DNA from: Asterochloris sp. CNOR1
Taxonomy: Eukaryota; Chlorophyta; Trebouxiophyceae; Trebouxiales; Trebouxiaceae
Direction of reading: 5' to 3'
Assembly: GCA_963969365.1 (NCBI GenBank)
Contig: OZ017748.1
Span: forward strand, 2,108,001-2,172,000
Length of the DNA: 64,000 bases
Part shown: positions 10,968-24,200 of the stretch, piece after piece
How the letters are laid out: each line of letters begins with the position of its first letter
Position numbering within the stretch: the stretch's first letter is position 1
Translations under genes and position numbers: made by a program
The notes under the pieces: model-generated
Told to the model about the DNA's origin: nothing
Databases searched by the model: none
Seen by the model: the letters and a program-made list of their open reading frames with translations, nothing else

Positions 10968-13900
10968 TCAGTAGGGGAAGCCTGGAGGAGCGTCCCATGT
11001 GGTGACATTTGTGGTGGAATTGTGATAGTAGGGCTTGCCCTCTGCTGTATGATGCATGCGCCATTCGGTTTGAGCTGGTGCTGGCTCCTGCAGGACATCA
11101 TGGAGTGCCTCAGTGACACCGTGAGGGCAAAGCTCAGAATGGGTACAGCAGAACCATGTCCTTTGAGCATATACTCACATGCTGGTACAGAGGCTGGGCT
11201 GGTGGCTCTTGCTGAGGCTGTGTGTAGCTTGCATACTCTGGGCCGCCATAGGCTGAAGGAGCCTGCTGCTGCTGACTGGGAGCGGGTGCCTGGCTGTAAG
11301 CAGACTGCTGCTGCGGTGGCGGCTGGTGGGAGGCCTGTGTCTGTGATGGTGGTTGCCCATAAGCTCCTGCCTCTGGCTGCCCATATGAGGCCGGTGGGGC
11401 CTGTGCCTGTGAGTAGGAATTTCCACCTGCAGACACACCAACTGGCATGGTTCGTCGACCAGCAGGCTGTCAGCTGAATTTGCTGACCAGGGTGGCCAGC
11501 AGAAGACACCCAGCAGAAGCCACCCAATGGAGTGGCAGGCAGGAAGCTCTCTAGAGGGTGCTGACTGAGGTCAGCATGCTGCGCACCATAGGACCCATAC
11601 GAGCTCAGCCCAGGCTGCTGGCCTCCATAGGCGCCATAGGCATTGCTTGAAGCCGAAGAAGGCGTCGGCTGCAGGGTGGGGTATGAGGGGTAGCTCCCGC
11701 TGCTCCCACTGCCATGCCCTCCCTGACCAGGCGGGTTTGCCCCTCCAAAGCCTGCAATCCCTGCACAGCCAGCAGATGCTTAACAGATGATGTCGGGCCA
11801 CAAGTTTGGGGCAGCGGGCACATCCGAAGGCTGTGCACCCAGCGCATTTGGCACAGATCCTCAGGTCATCTGTCAAGGGTCGTGCAGCTGGCTGGTTGCC
11901 TCCAAGTGTCTGTCAAGCTGCAGCGTGGCAAGTCGTGTTGCTGTAAGCACAGGTGCTGGCGATGCAGCGCCGCTAGCTAAGGAGACCTGATGGCAAAGCC
12001 TCAAGCCTTGCCAGCCAAACCAGACTTGCACACACTGCAGGCATCACAGCTTATGCCTGCCAGCCAGCCGCACCTGCAATTTGACTGTAATTAATGCCGC
12101 CGCCGCCATAGTCTGTGGCCCCGAACTCGTCATTTATCATACCCGCATAGTTGCCGGGGTAGCCAGCGCCCCCCCTGCTGCCCCCGCCATCACGCCCTGA
12201 GGGCGGTGCGGAGGCACTGTCATACCCAATGACGCTCACCTGCAGGGGGAGAATGCAAATGGAACTTTGCATTTGACTTGTTCAAGCTGAGCAGGTATGA
12301 GCTGGGCTGTGCAAAAACTGACTACCTTAAGCAACAGGTGGGCAGTGCGAGGAAGAGCAGAGTAGAGCAGGGCACATAGTCGGAGAGAAGCAGAGCGGAG
12401 CACCAAGGGCAGGCTGAGTGAGGCCAGGTGTCACCATGGTGTCCTTGTGCTTCCTGCTGTCACGCTGGGAAGGCCCGCTGTCATAGCCTCCAGCGCTGTC
12501 ACGACCCCTCGAGCTGCCGCCCCCACCACCGCCGCCTATGGAGTGCGCTGCAAAGCTGCTTTCCAGCTGCTGTGCCCAGTTGCGGTCGCCTGCAGACGAA
12601 CAAGACAGGGCTCGGCACAGTTTGTGCTGCACGTGGGACCTCAATGCTGCACAGCACCAAAGCAGACTTAGAAGTCAAGCACAGGCTCCCACAGGAGCAC
12701 TGGCTGCCATTTTACTGCATGGTGTCCTCTAAGTTAATTCTGATCCCATCATGTGTGTGTCCGTCTCGCCTGTGCCTCTGCAGTCTGGCGTCATGCTGCT
12801 GAGCTTGGGCTGGTACAGGGCCACAAAATGGGGTGCAAGGACGGGGCTCACAGCAGCAACCACTCGTGTGCGGAAGTGGGCAGAAGCAGTTGTGCACTGT
12901 GCACCCTCACAGCCAACAGGGGGCAACTGGCTGCTCACCCCCGCTGTCGGAGCGGCTGGTCTTGCGCTTGGAAGCAGGGGCAGGCTCCTCATCATCCACA
13001 CCAGCCACCAGGCGTACAATTCGAGACACAGCGCCCTCCAGTGCAGACAGCCACTCCACCTGCTCCGTCTCGCTGTCTGCCACATAATGCACCTACAGCC
13101 GGCAAGACCAAAGTTGTCAGGATGCCAGCCGGCTGTGCAGGTCACAAGGGCAAGCTGGAACTTCTCTGAGGCAACAAGCTGCACCCCAGTAGCTTGAGGC
13201 CCCGCGGGTTCAATGCGCTGCGCATCAGCAGTCATATGCTGGACAAGCTTGGTTGGCTGAGGCCAGGAGCCATGATGTCCCAGGGGGCTGCACTGTGATC
13301 GGATAGGTATACACGCCAACAGTCAGCAGGTGTCTGGGCAGGAACACTTAACACGGCGCTGCTGGAGCGCAACACCAGCCTGGCACCTGCCGCATTACAA
13401 TAGATTCTGGCAGCAACGGCACTGGCGCTGCTGAAGCAGTGCAGGGCTGGGACAGACTCTGGGGCTGCCAAGCAATGCAGGTCAGCAACACCTCACCGCG
13501 CCAGTGGCGGTGGACAGGGTGATGGAGTTGGGCTTGCCAGTGGTATCCCGCCCTGAGCACACGTCTGTGACCTTGCTGAGGTCGACAATGCCACGGGGCT
13601 TGCTGCTGGCCACCACGTTCTGGTCCCCAAAGCGGAAAAGGAAGCCCTGCTTGAGCACAAACCAGCGCCGGCGCCAGGTGCGCAGGTGTTCTCCCTGGGA
13701 CTGCAGCCACCCCATCTTCTCGGGTTTGTGCCAAAACTCCACGTCCTCCTGGGCTGGCAACTGCAGGCAGGGCAGGCACAGATCCTGCAGATCAGCAGCG
13801 CATCCGGGCAGGGCAGGCATAGCATGTTTGCCAAGTCTGCACCTATGCATCAGTGCCTGATTGGCAGAGAGCAGCAAACAGGGCAGACCTGTGTGTCAGT

Positions 13901-14723
13901 TACTGCCAATCCAGCAAGTGACATGAGCCTGCTTGGGCAGGCAGGGCAAACACAGGGGTGGTGGCAGATCTGCAGGCTGGCGCGGGGCCCTCAAGCAGGC
14001 TGCCAGGCAGGCCTTCAGGCTGGCATTGGCAGGCAGACATCAGGACGGTTGTTGCCAGGATCCACGCCGGTGTGCAAACGCCCAGGGGAGGCTCACCGAA
14101 GCCTTCTTGCGGGCACCCCCGCTGAGCAGGTTAGTGATGGAGGTGGCTGCCTGACGCTGCTCGCTGGTGTTGCTGCTCTCCAGGAGCTCGCACATTCTGC
14201 ACAGCAACACAAGTTTGCAGGGAGGCTGTGGCCAAAACTGGTCCTGCCAAGAAAGCTGCCAGCAGTGCCCAGAATGGCAGTAATATTGCTAAGGTTCAAA
14301 AAGACTCACTGCATACAGCAGGATGTCAGGGTGTCCAGCACTGAACGAATGGTGCCTTCGCTGGCCTGCAGGGTGACTGTTCGCTCCTCCACGTCTGCAG
14401 GCAGCTTAGTGTACAGCACCTGCAACAGGCACCACTCAGGGGCCATGTGCGGGGAGCAGGGAGCATTTCGCTTCAGTGCAGCCAAATAGCTGGAATGCAA
14501 AGCTTTGCTTGTTGGAAGTCAGCAAGCGCACCAGAGAGCTGCCGCGCAGCGCCCATCTACTAATGTGATTTAGAGGGTACTTGCGCAGAGTGCGTGAGCC
14601 ATCTGCTGTCTTGATGAGTAGGCCGTCCAGACCAATGACCACCACCACGCGGTCTGAATCGTAGCCATCCTCTGACAGCATTTGCAGATTGAAGCGCTCT
14701 GACACCCCTTTGAAATCTGCCAT
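10968..14723 (-). CDS. Protein with two PH-type domains, a prion-like tail and a WW domain
   Basis: The first ATG of the conserved frame is 14723 (MADFKGVSERFNLQML). The N-terminal part (DSDRVVVVIGLDGLLIKT, then YTKLPADVEERTVTLQASE) reads like a PH/PTB-type beta fold. A helical stretch follows (MCELLESS, TSITNLLSGGARKKAS). A clear PH domain comes next at about 13820-12907: EKMGWLQSQGEHLRTW, RRRWFVLKQGFLFRFG, then VEWLSALEGAVSRIV as the C-terminal helix. The rest is low complexity: a poly-Gly patch near 12530, Gly/Tyr/Asp-rich exons near 12070-12240 and Gln/Pro/Tyr-rich exons near 11160-11450. The last exon (10968-11087) encodes a WW domain: TEWRMHHTAEGKPYYHN, then TTWDAPPGF and the stop. PH domains bind phosphoinositides and WW domains bind proline motifs; a membrane-linked scaffold is an inference. 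I cannot name an orthologue. Confidence 0.82.
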
Positions 14724-15279
14724 GCTTGCTGCTGAAGCCCCTTCTGCATCCCAAAGTGTGGCAGGCTCAGAGCTGTTGGCTGGCACCAGCAGGGGCTTTC
14801 AGTGTTTTGCAGCAAAGAGAGTATGCTGCCCAAAGGCCTGAAGTCTGATGGCAATCAGCTCCTCAGAGCAGCAATGCCAGAGCACATTGATATGTGCACT
14901 CGTTCCATGCTGTCCGTGTACCACACCTTCCTGCAACTCCTCGAACAAGCAGATTGGCCCAGAGACTGTCACTTCTTAGCCTGGCAGGGGATCGCGGGGC
15001 AGCTCTGTCCCTTTGCTGTGTCCCCTTGCTTTCTTGGCATCCAGTTTCTCGCCTGCCTTGTGGACCGTTGTGGGTTCCGTTCTTGTGCTTACAGCAGCAG
15101 GCTTCCTTGCACATTAGCTCATGAGCTGTGTGTCAAGCAGACCCCTTCGTGACCGCCAGGAGAAGTGTGCCCAATCCAGCATCCTCTGAAGCAGTCCCAG
15201 ATATACATTGAGCTGTAGGAAGTGTTTCGAAGTCTGGGTCCTCTCTCCCACAGTTGCCAGTACCAGCACTTGAGCTCAG
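14724..15279. other. Divergent interval between the PH/WW gene and the copper ATPase
   Basis: 556 bp of shared upstream sequence. No conserved coding frame is visible. Two GTAC tetramers occur near 14918 and 15260, about the number expected by chance. I see no TATA box or other decisive element. Confidence 0.45.
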
Positions 15280-18200
15280 ATGGAGTGGCTGAGAGCCAGG
15301 CAGAGATCAGAACATCCACAGGAGCAAGTTGTAGAGGCTGAGCTGCAGAGGTTGACAGCTGATGCCACTACATCAGGCCGCATCGTCACTGCTGTGGTGA
15401 GTGGCCGCTTGTGGGTGACACGGTGATTCACAAGCAAGCTGCCTCAGCCTTCGTCCTTGTGTGCACCTTGCCAAGCTGCTGCTGACCTCCCTGCAGGTTT
15501 CCATCGGTGGCATGCACTGTGCTTCATGCTCCTCGGCAGTCGAAAAGGCTCTCAAGTACGTCCCTTTGTCAACTGAAGCGCCATGCAGACCTCAGTGAAC
15601 CTGAGCACTGAACCCTGCTGTGAATGCTGAACAATGCTACTCTCTGCAGGCGCCTTGACGGCGTGCAATCAGCATCTGTTGCACTTCTTCAAAAGTCAGC
15701 TGAGGTGCGCCCAGAGCTCAGCAAGAGTACTTCTGCAACCCATCTGAGCAAGCACTGCATAGTGGCGCCTTTGCACTTCAGGCTCCTGCTCTGCCTGTTC
15801 GACGACTTTGATGTACCAGTGACACTTTCTGCCCTGGCTGCAGGTCAGGTTTGATGACACCCTGGTCAGTCAGGAGAGGGTTCTGGAGGCCATTGAAGAC
15901 GCAGGCTTTGAAGCACAGCTGCTGAGCTCCAGCTCAGCAACGCCTGGCGCTAAGGTCTGCTTCACCTTCTCCTGCACAGCAGCACTTGACTTGCTGGTGT
16001 GTATTGTGTCTGCTTAGCTAGAGCCAACTTATCACTGTGGCTGACTGGCTTCACAGAGGCTCCTGCTGCAAACCCCACTGCTGTGTCAGGTGCATGACTG
16101 CACATGCGTATGAACTCATCATGCCTGTAATGCAGCAGCAGCTGGTGCACCGCCAGCCCTGCAATGCCCCCTGCAGGCAGCCTGCCAGTATACATGCAGG
16201 TTGCCCAGCGCAAGCAGCATCTCATTTGATGCAGGAGCAGTTGGTGCATGCCTGCAAGCTCTTCAGTACCTGCTGCAGTTGGCAAGGCTGCATGGGCATG
16301 GCAGGCTCCTTGATGGCACTGCTCCGCAGGTGCAGCGCGGGCTGGTGCACGAATGCAATGCTTGCCAATGGGAGCCTCCTAGACCCCCAGACAGTGGGAA
16401 CAGTGGGCGCCCCTGTCACTTGCTGCAGGTGGCCAGTCTGCGCGTACGCGGCATGCACTGCGCTTCGTGCTCAACAGCAGTGGAGAAGGCCCTGAAAGCC
16501 ACGCAGGGCGTGCAGCAGGCCACTGTGTCCCTGTCCATGAGCCAGGCAGATGTGCAGTACGACCCCCTGATGGTGCAAGAGGTGATCAGCAGCACTGGAC
16601 TTCAGTGGAGCACGATACCAGTGCCGCCTGCTGCCACAAACAATGCACAATACTTGATCACCTGCTGCACCTCCACCCTGAGTTGCCTGCACCTTGCTGC
16701 CTGTCAGTGAAGCGCTGCTGCGGCCTGACTAGCATTGCCTGCAACCAGGGTGGTTTGAACATGGTGCTGGCTTGCCACACCACTGATGCATCCATGCAGT
16801 GATTGACATGGTGCTGGTGCTGCAGGCTGCTCTTTGTGAGGTGGTGGAAGACGCAGGGTTTGAGGCAGAAGCGTTGAAGGAGGTGCAGAGCGACACAGCC
16901 ACCCTGCAGATCACCGGCATGACCTGCGCCTCATGCTCTGCCGCAGTGGAAAAGGCGCTGCAGGCGCAGAGCGGGGTGCTGGGCGCCAGCGTCAATGTGC
17001 TGGCAGGCAGGGCCGAGGTGGGTCTGGGTTGCTGTCTGGGGGCATTTTCACTGACGTGCTGTGGTAGAGGCCTGGGCTGAGGTGGGCCCAGGCCTGAGCA
17101 CTTGAGGGGGTCTGGTATCAACCCTTGAAAGGTAGGTCTGAGGAGGGTTTGGGCACCTGAGCCAATCTGCTGGCAGGCGGGGCAAAGGTGGCAACATGCG
17201 CCATGTTGGGTGCATGATGTAGGGTGTATTAGGTCAGGCATCACCAGTAGCAGCAAGGCAAGCTTGTCCACATGCAGACTGTGCCCGTTGCTGAATAGCA
17301 GTGGCACGCATGCAGCACCTGTCAAGCGGGATGCTGCCTTTGGTCCTGCGTCGCTCTGAGACTTTTATAGTTGTGGGGCTGGGGACCAGCATCAGCCTGC
17401 TGCACAGCAGCGGCGGCAGCCTCAGGGGCATTGCAGGGGCCACCCCCGAAGCCCATGTGTCTGGGAAACTGGCATCCTGCCAGCTGGGCAGGGTGCTGCC
17501 AGCCCTGCCCCTGAGTATTGGCTCGGTCACTTGCACCATGCTTATTTTGCTAATGACTGCACTTCAAAATGAGCGAAGCAGGGCACTGAGCAGTGCTTGT
17601 GTCCCCTGTGGTGCAGGTCCAATACAACCCTGATGTGACTGGGCCGCGTCACCTCATCGCTGCTGTGGAGGACGCTGGGTTTGATGCAGAGGCCATCAGC
17701 ATTGACAGGTGCGGCAACTGTTGGGTGCCTCAATCGCAGCTTTTCACACCATTGACAGAGACAAGCTGGCTGCGGCAGAGCCTTGTGCTGGCGCATCATA
17801 GGGGGTTTCCACAAATGCCCCCTCTCATGGCGCAGCCCTTGTGACTGGCAGTTTTGGCTGCTCTGCTGCTGCCTGGTCCCTCAAAGGTGGGACCGTCCCT
17901 GCAGAGCAGCAGAGGTGCACCAGCAGAGCCTGCCCTCCTGGATGTGCCGCCTTCTGCCGTCAAGCTGGTGCACCGGCACCCGCCCCCACATTCAGGGCTG
18001 GGGGGCCAGTGAAGCGCCAGGCACAGCTGGACACCTTCTCGACTCTGCGCCCTGTCTTCGCCATGAGGCTGGCCAATGGCCTCTCTGCAGGGCCCCTTGG
18101 GCACAATTAGTGCCAAACAGAGCTGTCCTCCTCCCAATAAGTCGTCACCGCTGCTGCCTGTTGTGGGCACCCTGTACCTGTTCAGGACACAGGACACAGG

Positions 18201-21200
18201 GTACAGAAAGTGCCAAGCAGAGGCGGGGCGCAGGCTACCTGCTGTGCTGACAGTTGACCTGTACAGATGCCGCTTGCTTCTCCCTTTGCAGGGTTCTGGG
18301 TGCGGAGGAGCGCCAGGCAGAGCTGGCCTACTGGGGCCACCTGCTACGCTGGAGCGTGCTGCTGACTACCCCTGTCTTCCTGTTTGCCATGGTCCTGCCA
18401 ATGATGCCGGTCTGCGAGCAGCTCTTCAGCCTCATGATCTTTGGGTTCCCAGTCAATGAGCTCATCAAGTGGGCCTTTGTCACACCGGTTCAAGTCTGGA
18501 TTGGCGGACGTTTCCACGTCGGCGCATGGAAGGCTCTCAGGAGCGGCAGGTGGGTGCTCACAGGCACACAATGGAGAGGGCGTGGCTGGCTGCCCTGATT
18601 GCTCAAAACTGCCTGCCTGCTTGTGCGGCCAGCAGGCCCATGGACAGCTGCACTGGCTAAGGTGGTGTGAAGCAGCCAGGCTCTCCTCCATTGTGCTGCC
18701 TGGGGCAAATGATGTCAGCAAACACATCGTAAACAGCACCATGACGACCTGAATTCGTGAAGGCTGATGCCCTAGCTGTGCAGATGACCTGTGAGACCAC
18801 AAGCACCAGCAGCAGCCTGCCCCTGCAGACCCCTGCCTGGATGTGCACCCGGCTGCGCTGCCCCTGCAGGGCCAACATGGACGTTTTGGTCAGCCTGGGC
18901 ACCAACGCTTCCTACATTTACTCCCTCATCTCAATCATCCATCACCACCTGGCCTTCCACCATACCACAGGTGACTGAAGGCTCGACAGCGCCTCCGCCA
19001 CCAGCATGGTAGTGCATGTCGCGCAGGCGGCACCATATTTTTCAAACTGTCCGCTTTGGACTTGAAGTCCAGGCTTTCTAAATGCAATCTGTGGCGCTGC
19101 CAGAGCAGTCCCAGTTGGCACTGCACACTGAGAAAGCTGCAACTCTCATCTCTGGCTGTCATTCAGTGTAGGCGCCCACAGCCCATCACAGCTTGGCTTC
19201 ACTGCCGCTCATTGTGAGAACCGACCACAGGATCGCCCACACAGTCCCTGGACCCCTCAAGATGCTGAGATCCAGTCTGGATCCTGCCTGCACTGGCCGC
19301 CCCGCCACACACTTTCCCAAGGCCCCAGCAACCCTCATCACCTTGTCACAACTGTTGTGCAGGCGCCTACCGCCCCACAGACTTCTTTGAAACGTCTGCG
19401 ATGCTGATCACCTTCATTCTGCTGGGCAAGTATTTGGAGGCTGCTGCCAAGGGGCGCACCAGCGACGCCATCACCAAGCTCATGCAGCTGACCCCCGCAA
19501 CAGCCATCCTGCTGGAGGCAAGCTGCACACCCCTCCTGACACAGGCCCCTGGTCATGCGGCTGAAGCCAGCCACCCCTGCCACGCTCCTAGGGACAGAGG
19601 CTGCATGCCCCCAAGTGCCTTGATTGCAAGGCCATTGCTGAGCTCGTGCAGCAGCTCACCCCTGACAGGTGCCAGTCTGCTGCAGGCAGGCTCTGGTTGC
19701 TGTGTTGGCCATGACGCATTCCCCCTCGTGCTTGAGCATGTGGTGATGAACCTTGCTTGATTCACCCCTGCCGCCGATTGTTGGGCGCAGCCTGCATGCC
19801 TGTCCTTGCCCAACTGGTGCAGTGGTGCCGGATCACTTGCATGCATAGAGGCATTGGCATGCATTGCCAGCAACTGGCAACCTCCAGGGCATGGTCACTG
19901 CACCAAGCTGTGCTTGCAGGTGGACAAGATGCGGGGCCTGCACTGCCTGGTCACTGCACTCACCTGTGTTTGCAGGTGGATGAGAAGGGGAAGGCTGTGC
20001 GAGAGGAGGAGGTGCCCACTGCCCTGGTGCACCGTGGGGATCTGGTCAAGGTCAGTTGATGCCTGGCACCAGACTTTCAAGCAGTGGCCGAAGGAGGCTG
20101 TGTACGTGCCGCCACAAACCCTGGTCTCTGCATGGCACCAGGCCTGAGCAGTGGCAGCAGCACCTCTATAGGAGCCTGCCGGTTGTCAAGCCACACCCCC
20201 TACAGCGCAGCTTGCTGCACCTCTTCTTGCACTCCCTGTCAGAAGGCCTGAGGCAGCTTGCCCAGATGTGATGCTTCCCCACAATGCCTGCCTTCAGTCA
20301 GCCTGTGCACCTCAGCTCTTGCATTGAACAACACAATCTCCATACCTAGCCGCGCTGATGCAGGTGATGCCGGGCGCCCGCATTCCAGCTGATGGTGTTG
20401 TGGTGGCAGGCCGCTCGCATGTGGACGAGTCCATGCTGACGGGCGAGTCCCTGCCTGTGAACAAGCGCCCAGGAGATGAGGCCATTGGCGGCACAGTCAA
20501 CACGGGAGGCCCCTTGCAGGTATAGGCACTACATGTGGGAAGCTCAGCAATGAGAACTTGCAGGCCTCTTGCGGGGATGGGCATCATGTGTGGGAGATGT
20601 AGCTTCTGGCTGCTGTCAAGTGCATAGGGCAAACACTGCAGGGGCATGGACTTGGTCAGCATGGGGTGGCTGCACGACTGGTTACCGTGCATGGGCACCT
20701 TGGACACATCCTGTTTTTGAATGTGAGGGCCACTGCAGGATGGAGCACATCGCCTGTGCACAGCAAGGTGTAGCTTGCTGCCTGTAATAGCTAAACTCAT
20801 CCAGAGGCATTGAGGGGTCTTGGGCATGCGCCCTGATGCCATGTGAGGCCAGTGTGATCTGCTGAGATCTTGGCAGCTCCATGCAACTGAGAGCTTTCAA
20901 GCAGAGCTGGAGGCCCCCAGCGCCTGCATTCCCAGTCACGCCTTGATCATCATTAAAATGATGAACTTTGCTTGACTGAGCACCAGTTGTGATGCCCTGC
21001 AGCTCAGGGCCACCCGCGTCGGGTCAGACACTGCCCTCGCCCAGATTGTGCGCCTGGTGGGCAGCGCCCAGATGTCCAAGGCACCCATCCAGGTGGGTGC
21101 AGTGTTCTTGCACTGGGCTGAGCCTAGCAGCACAGCAACTGGCACATGATCAAGAGTGCTGAACTCTCTGCGCACCAGTCTTCAGCTGTGGTCAGTCAGG

Positions 21201-24200
21201 CAGCATGACAGATGCTGCGGCCGAGGGTGATGAGGCCTCTGCATATCATTTTTCATGCTGTGCTCAGTCAGGCTGCTTTCTGAGCCCTCCATGCATTTGC
21301 AGGCCTTTGCTGACCGCGTATCATCCATCTTTGTACCCATTGTAGTTGCGCTGGCGTTCTTCACCTGGCTGGCCTGGTGAGAATCGGTCACTGCAATTGG
21401 TTTCCTTTGTAACTGTGTGCATCAGGTGCCTGGCGGCATGTTCTGTTCATACTGCACGCTGCCCTACCACGGTGCCTACCTATTGGCCAAGCTGTGGGGC
21501 AGCCCCTGTGCTGCATCCTGGGCCAGAAGCATGCCTGCAATTGGCTCCTCCAGCACCGAGCATGTTCCTTCTTAAAGGCAGCACAGGTTGCCATCAGGCA
21601 TATTGCTGACTGCCTCTATCGTTGGCCTGCAGGTATGTGGCTGGAAGGGCAGGGTGGTACCCAGCAAGCTGGCTCCCTGAGGGCCACAACCACTTCCTGT
21701 TCGCCCTCCTGTTTGGCATTGCCGTGCTGGTCATCGCCTGCCCCTGTGCGCTGGGCCTAGCCACCCCAACAGCCGTCATGGTGGGCACCGGAGTGGGCGC
21801 AGCCAACGGAATTCTGATCAAGGGGGGAGATGCACTGGAGCGGGCATACAAGATCCGGACCATTGTGTTTGACAAGACTGGGACGGTTACGCGTGGGCAG
21901 CCGACTGTGACAGCCCACAGGCTGTTTGACAACAGGGTGAGGCTATTCCTGTGCATGCTGTGGCAGCCTGGGCTGTGCTGTGCCCAGAGCCCCAACGGCT
22001 GGGGCTGTTGCTGCAGGCTGCTCCTATGCCTCTTGCTTAGGGCACCCAGAATAGGCACTGTCACCTCTCCCTTGATGCTGCAGCAAGGGCTAGGGGACAT
22101 CAGCTTCCGTCTTCTGGCTGCAGCTGTGCCTGCATGAGGCTGGCCTCTGCCGCTGCTCCTGCCACACAACAGTAAGAGACGCTTTGTCTTCTGTGACTGC
22201 AGCTGAGCCTGGATGAGGTCCTGGCCCTGGCTGCTGCCGTGGAGGCCTGCAGCGAGCACCCCCTGGCAGCTGCAGTCCTGGACTGGGCTGCAGCCCGCCT
22301 GGGGGTGCAGGCCGCCACCTTGGATGACGAGCTCTCAGCTGGCACTCCGCACCCAGGGGATGGGGCCGGCAGCGCCACAGAGCAGGCAGCCCTGCTGGGC
22401 AAGTCCCCCCTGGGCTCGCCCAAGAGCAGCCATACCCCCCGCCGGCGAGCACTGCGCAACACGGAGTGGGTCAGACCCGCCTCTGATGTGGCCATCGAGC
22501 AAGGTGGGCATCATCTGCTGAGCAAGTTGGGACTGTGTAGAATTCCACCAGCTGTGGCATAACCAAGCAGGCTTCAAGGGTTGAGCCAGGCAGGTGTTCG
22601 CAAGGGGACTCTGAAGCCACAAGTTGTGTTTGGCACAGCGGCATCAAGAGCAGCTGAGGATAGCTGAGGAGTGCTCAGATGCTGCGGCCAGGGCATGCCT
22701 GCAGGCGCACGCTGGCTGTTCCCGCCCTCTGTGCGGCCTCCAACTGTGTCACCATGCAACAGCTTGCGGCAGAATGCTGGCTGTGGCTGCCTTGCTTTCT
22801 GTTGCGCACCTGCTTGTGTCTGACTACAGGCACAGCTGTGTGGGCTGGGTCTCCCCAGGTCAGTGCCAGCAGTGGCATGCACCTGCATGCTGTGGGATGG
22901 TACTGGCTGCCATTGCCTGCCACCGTGTGCCTGCCTGGGTGCCCTGCAGGCAAGGGCGTGCGCGCCTGGGTCGCGCTGGGGGATGGCCAGCAGTGGCATG
23001 CATCTGGCGCTGCCTCATCAGATGCTTCCCCTGGCAGCCCCAGCCGGCGCTTACAGAAAGCTCGCCAGGTGCGGGTGACGATGGGCAACAAGCAGATGAT
23101 GAGGGATGAGGAGGTAGCCATCAGTCAGGCTGTGGACGACTACATGCGTGAGATGGAGGTGGGCACCTGAGTACTTGCTGGGCCATAGCATGATGCACCT
23201 GCTGCCTGCTGCATGCGTGATGTGATAGTGGCAGCCGTGACAACTGTCTGTGTATGCCTATGGGTGCTGCAGAGGCATTCTGCCGCATGCTGCTGGCTCA
23301 TGCTCTTGGCTGTGGCTGTGAGACAGTCAACTGGTGGCTGCTTCTGCTGATAGAGCAGAGCAGCAGCTCCTGTCAGGGCAGGTCCTGCCAGTGTGCTGCA
23401 AACAGCATTCCTTTCAGCTGCCCCAGAGCTCTGAGGCCCCTGCCTTGCACCCTGCCCCATGCTGTCACGCGGCAGTGCATGATGCCGCCCGGCTGACAGC
23501 CAGCCCTGTGCCTGCCATGCTGCAGAACCAGTGCTGCACCTGCATCATGCTGGCGGTGAACGACGTGGTAGTGGCAGTGGTCGCCGTCACAGACCCCCTG
23601 AAGCCTGAGGCCCGTGGCGTGATAGCTGCTCTGCACCAGATGGGCATGTCCTGCCACCTAGTCACCGGGGACAACTGGCGGACAGCCCGCTCCATTGCGG
23701 AGCAGCTGGGGATCATAAATGTTGTCGCCGAGTGCCTGCCAGGCGCCAAGGCCGGCAAGATCAAGGTGGCTCCCGGGACTTGTGAGGTGTTGCACAGCTC
23801 TGCTGCTGACAGCGGGGCGGCGTGATGCTCTTTGCACTGAGTCTGCCTGCGGACTGCTGGGCAGGTTGAGGGCTGTCTGCCAAGGGCCTGCATTGGCAGT
23901 TGCACAGGTGGCTGGCGGACCCCCTCACCTCAGGGCAGTGAAGAGCCGAGCGTTGAGGCAACAGTGAGATGTGGGTGGCTGCCCCGCCTGGCCCCCAAAA
24001 AGGGACAGGGTGCCTCCCTCCAGTGTCTCGAAGAGGTATTCAGCAAAGCTGACTCTGTGACTTGTGGCTGTGCAGGACCTGCAGGGACGCCGGAAGGTGG
24101 TAGCAATGGTGGGGGATGGCATCAATGACAGCCCAGCCCTGGCACAGGCAGATGTGGGCATTGCTGTCGGCTCAGGTAGGGCTTAGCTTGGGCGCATGGA

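Noticed and set aside
14724-15279. GTAC copper-response elements upstream of the copper ATPase
   Set aside because: Two GTAC tetramers in 556 bp is about the chance expectation, so no regulatory site is claimed.
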